This document shows positions 60,250-64,000 of a DNA stretch of 64,000 bases, in pieces. The notes beneath the pieces were generated by a model. It saw only the letters and a list, made by a program, of their open reading frames with translations, was not told the DNA's origin and made no database searches. Numbering within the stretch: the first letter of the stretch is position 1; each line of letters begins with the position of its first letter. Source of the DNA: Escarpia spicata. Its lineage: Eukaryota; Annelida; Polychaeta; Sabellida; Siboglinidae. Where the stretch lies: assembly GCA_963995525.1 (NCBI GenBank), contig OZ023217.1:7653338-7717337 (forward strand). The letters run 5' to 3'. A program made the translations under genes and the position numbers.

Positions 60250-61150
60250 CAATTTTGTGCTGCTGTTTATCTTGATTCTATTTTGCTCAGCCCACCCTGC
60301 ACACATTCAATGGACGTGGACTTTGGTATATACTCCATGTTGCATAATGTTCCCAATTGCCTTTCAAACGTAACTGTATCGGTGTGTTGCCTAGTGATTC
60401 CACTAATGATTGGGTGAACGACTACACGTATGTCGTTGACAAGATAGACATATTTGATACTTTAATGACGATGGATTCTTCTTCTTGTAGTGGCGACGTA
60501 AGGAGTCGTTCACAATTGTCGACAGTTTCATTCAATGCGTTTGAAAGGAGAAAGGAGGGAGATCGTAGTAATTAAAATGTTCGACGCATGTCAATTATAT
60601 AGCCATAATGATTGTAAATTATATTTAGTAAATATTATGGATGGCTGCTATTGTGTCCTTTGCATGTACAATGTCGTAAGATAACATACATACTTATATA
60701 CGTATAACTTTCAGTTAGGAAAATGTTCGACAGTATTAGTTCAGGGGGAGGATAGAATATTACTCCGTGTATGAACAGGTAAATGTTGACAATTGTTTAA
60801 CAACCCCTAATGCTGCCCACTGGGAATCGCATTCTCTGTGTGAGAGGTTACACATACACGTCATACTGATGGTCAAGTCTTTTATCCCCTGTTAGACTGT
60901 TATATAACAATCATTTAAAGCATGGTAATGTTATTTATGCCTTCCAGACCCCCCGGTTTGTATGTTGGTATGCGGTTTAAGTCGAATCTTTCAAGCCAGG
61001 CGTAGCAATAGTAATAATAATACATTCTTACATAATGCTCCATTGAAATTGTTGTTCTGGAGTCCTTCACAGTGTTTAATCAAATCTAATAATAATTTAA
61101 TATATACAGTATGTACAAAATAATTAGTACTATGTTACCCCTGGAAGTAT
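60250..61150. other. non-coding region
   Basis: AT-rich, no gene, element or repeat recognised. Confidence 0.4.
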
Positions 61151-61157
61151 CTTACAC

Positions 61158-61558
61158 CAGTGGTTATTAATCCCAAGATCACGACCCAAAATTTGGATGC
61201 GGAGCCATTTTTAATAGGTCGTCAAGGGTCTCCAGTGACTATCTAAACATTAATTTATTTTCATGCCTGCCCGTCCCAGAAGCATGCGAAACGAATTATT
61301 GTTTCCAAATGTTGCCTGAATGTGAAATATCACTCAATATTCACTTAACATTTGGTGTAAATTGTTCATGTCTTATGTGCCTGGTATGCAAGCACATTCT
61401 GTTATTTCCGCCTAAAATGTGTCATGAGTGCACTTGGAAAAAAATTGTACCGTTTTCACTTTATTTAGCATGTCCAGGCACATTATAATTTTGTTTAATG
61501 TCTCATGTAACCAAACATGTCCTGCGACTAGAATTTGGGTCTTGGAAATACATTGCTG
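61158..61558. mobile_element. decayed hAT-like copy related to 36607-37198
   Basis: The left end CAGTGGTTATTAATCCCAAG and following CGACCCAAAATTTGGAT match the family start. The interior shares GGGTCTCCA, AGTGACT, GCATGCGA and CCAAATGTTGCCTGAATG with the better copy. The right end (GAATTTGGGTC...GCTG) is decayed and I find no matching 8-bp duplication. Confidence 0.65.
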
Positions 61559-61639
61559 AGTTTTATTTTAATTAAAGTCCTCTTCAATTCGCTCATCACA
61601 TTTAAAATTCATTTTGTAATAAAGCATTTTGTCAAACGC

Positions 61640-61770
61640 GTTTGAACCTACCTGGCATCCACTACAACATGCTAGCTCGTTTTGTGCAACCTTTTCAGGG
61701 AGTTTTGGTGAAATCACCACACAACTAATTTATTAACTTATATTTTAATGACCAAAGACAATTCTTTCGA
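61640..61770 (+). repeat. dispersed repeat fragment, related to 1408-1475
   Basis: TGGCATCCACTACAACA and TAGCTCGTTTTGTGCAACC match the segment near the window start in order and spacing. Confidence 0.35.
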
Positions 61771-62223
61771 CAAATCAAATTAAAATAAGCAATATGTTTC
61801 TTTAAACACTGACTAAGCTAATAACAATACTACATATCTGGACACCCAATAACCGGATTCGTGCTGGGATCTTAAGTATTTGAAGAAGCACACTTAGAAG
61901 GGTTGCAAGTCTGAATTTTGTGTCATACCATTTTTGGCTTATACCAGAAAATGGTACTGAAAGTAACATGTATCCACTAAGTTAAACCTTAAGTAAAAAC
62001 TCTTGTTTTATTATCCAGGATCCCATTGTGCCAACACCTTGCCTCGTGATAAAGGGACGTTTAATGATTTCGTAAGACATGACTGTCCAGATGGATGGTG
62101 TAGTGATTTGCTCGTGTAGCTCCATTTCTGGTGGATTTTCTGCAACCTTCGCAGCATTTTATGTCGTTGGAGTTGAATTTCCATGGTAAGAACACCCTGT
62201 CATTCTTCCAGCATTTTATTGCA

Positions 62224-62957
62224 GGGCTTGATTGCCACAAGCCCTTGACAGCAAAGGTGCAGCACTTTATTGCAGGGCTTGATCGCCACAAGCCCTTGAC
62301 AGCAAAGGTGCAGCACTTTAGTGCAGGGCTTGATCGCCACAAGCCCTTGACAGCAAAGGTGCAGCACTTTACTGCAGGGCTTGATCGCCACAAGCCCTTG
62401 ACAGCAAAGGTGCAGCACTTTATTGCAGGGCTTGATCGCCACAAGCCCTTGACAGCAAAGGTGCAGCACTTTATTGCAGGGCTTGATCGCCACAAGCCCT
62501 TGACAGCAAAGGTGCAGCACTTTAGTGCAGGGCTTGATCGCCACAAGCCCTTGACAGCAAAGGTGCAGCACTTTACTGCAGGGCTTGATCGCCACTAGCC
62601 CTTGACAGCAAAGGTGCAGCACTTTACTGCAGGGCTTGATCGCCACAAGCCCTTGACAGCAAAGGTGCAGCACTTTACTGCAGGGCTTGATCGCCACAAG
62701 CCCTTGACAGCAAAGGTGCAGCACTTTACTGCAGGGCTTGATCGCCACAAGCCCTTGACAGCAAAGGTGCAGCACTTTACTGCAGGGCTTGATCGCCACA
62801 AGCCCTTGACAGCAAAGGTGCAGCAGTTTACTGCAGGGCTTGATCGCCACAAGCCCTTGACAGCAAAGGTGCAGCACTTTACTGCAGGGCTTGATCGCCA
62901 CAAGCCCTTGACAGCAAAGGTGCAGCAGTTTGCTGCAGGGCTTGATCGCCACAAACC
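62224..62957. repeat. 51-bp minisatellite, 14 full copies plus a partial
   Basis: GGGCTTGATCGCCACAAGCC occurs at 62224 (one variant base) and then every 51 bases to 62938, without indels. The rest of the unit is CTTGACAGCAAAGGTGCAGC then ACTTTACTGCA. Each unit contains GGGCTTG-ATCGCCA-CAAGCCC, a 7-bp stem with a 7-base loop. Since 51 is a multiple of three, frames stay open on both strands (up to 250 codons on -, 155 and 152 on +). One unit (62593) has CACTAGCC, which puts a stop in the + frame. I see no gene. Confidence 0.97.
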
Positions 62958-63189
62958 ATTTTTCTCAACAACACCAGCGAGTAATCGTTGTTTGTGTAAT
63001 GTCCGTGTCCTTTTTTTTACAAATCAAGACAGAAAACTTGCTAATCTTGTTAACATTTAATTAATATTTCTGGAGATCAAACCGTGCAATGTCTTGTCAT
63101 TTGTTTATTATATGATGGGATTTTAATAATTTGTCGTACATTTTTTAAAATAATGAAACATATTCATGTTGCGTTATTGTGTATGTACA

Positions 63190-63600
63190 GTACCACTGTA
63201 TATTCACATTTAGTAGTAATACTGTATATTCAAATTTATTGTTAGGCTATCTCTATTGTGTTTTGAATTGCTACACTGTCTCTGTGTAGTTTTATTTATT
63301 GTTAAGCCAGATTTTGTATCTAGCTCTGTTGAGTTTTTAATTGGTACACTATATTTTAATTAATTGTTACACCATATTTTGTATCAAGGTCTACTGAGTT
63401 TGTAGTTGGTACACCGTGTATTTAAAATTATTATTAGGCTACTTTTTAGCTCTTGTGTTTTGAATTGGTAAACTGTATTTTACTTTATTGTTAATCCTCA
63501 ATTTGTGTCTGGCTCGATATTGTGTTTCAACTTGGTACATTGCGTATTTTAATTTAGTGTTAAGCTAGGTTGTGTTTACAGTTTGATTTTGTTGACAATT
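63190..63600 (+). repeat. degenerate AT-rich tandem array, about six units of 56-70 bp
   Basis: A consensus near TTATTGTTAAGCCA then TTTTGTATCTAGCTCTGTTG then AGTTTTTAATTGGTACACTG then TATTTTAAT recurs with starts near 63241, 63300, 63367, 63434, 63490 and 63560. The units are well diverged. Confidence 0.7.
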
Positions 63601-64000
63601 TTATATTAGAGCAATTATTTTATTGCGATATAACTCGTAATTCCATGCGTCATGCTCAAGATATGTTGTTGTTTAAATTGTTGTGACAGTTGTCAATGTG
63701 GCGTTTGTTAATGCTAATTTGCATAATTTATGCAATCTTACTAGTAAATTGCTAAAAATTGTTAGTGTCATTTGCTGAATAGTAGCATTTTATAAAACAC
63801 TTGTATTTATCTGTATTTTGAAGCAATAAAACATTGCATAGCAATTATCATGAACTCCTATGATGTTATTATATATATATATATTTTTTAAATTCCTTTT
63901 CTTCCCTCGTTAAGTCAGGTGGCACCTTATAAGACATTCACGTTTGCAACATGATTGGCCCCCTGGTGAGTTCGAGTTATCTGGAGTGCACTGTACATGA
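63601..64000. other. non-coding window end
   Basis: AT-rich, with a short (TA) run near 63871. Nothing else recognised. Confidence 0.4.

Noticed and set aside
62061..63060. Frames of 250, 161, 155 and 152 codons on both strands as genes
   Set aside because: By-products of the 51-bp array. Three frames over both strands are open at once, and one + frame has an in-array stop.

Overview
The window looks like chromosomal DNA of a marine invertebrate bilaterian. It has long introns with GT/AG sites, undepleted CpG, many tandem arrays, and a mix of CR1/L2-type LINEs, a Penelope-like fragment, tRNA-derived SINEs, hAT-type and pogo-type short elements. THAP-domain and P2X7-tail-like genes of the sort found here are common in lancelets, hemichordates and molluscs, but I cannot fix the phylum from sequence alone. 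There is no bacterial, organellar or viral gene organisation.

The main gene is an ortholog of LMO4, a LIM-only transcriptional adaptor, on the + strand. Exon 1 (from ATG 7205 to 7545) carries LIM1 and exon 2 (23563-23800) carries LIM2. A terminal coding stretch of nine bases (33642-33650) encodes only Val-Cys-stop. The introns are about 16.0 kb and 9.8 kb. The three exons join in frame to a 195-residue protein. The frame is open for another 264 bases upstream of the first ATG, so the true N-terminus is uncertain. The introns hold GC-raised islands with homeodomain-like TAAT cores (candidate enhancers), two SINEs, a pogo-like MITE, a G-rich minisatellite, a (CA)n tract of about 175 bp and a 16-copy 51-bp array.

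From 33.65 to 47.5 kb there is the probable LMO4 3' UTR, followed by repeats: a decayed Penelope-type GIY-YIG fragment, a near-perfect hairpin, and a 592-bp hAT-like element with 8-bp target duplications. Next comes a LINE (ORF1 plus endonuclease, reverse transcriptase missing) sandwiched between two GAC/GAT-type arrays. After it lie a 5'-truncated LINE abutting a SINE, a GA tract of about 500 bp, and two MITEs.

From 48.7 to 53.7 kb a second gene pair appears. A broken multi-exon THAP-domain gene lies on the + strand. Converging on it from the - strand is a three-exon gene for a P2X7 cytoplasmic-tail-like (ballast-like) protein. Their stop codons overlap by two bases. I consider this pair the most interesting locus, together with the LMO4 micro-exon.

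The remainder (54-64 kb) holds a frameshifted CR1/L2-type LINE, solo MITE ends, microsatellites, a second decayed hAT-like copy, a 14-copy 51-bp hairpin-containing array and a degenerate AT-rich array. Most long open frames in this window are by-products of tandem arrays whose period is a multiple of three. All family assignments come from recognising motifs by eye and none has been checked by a database search.
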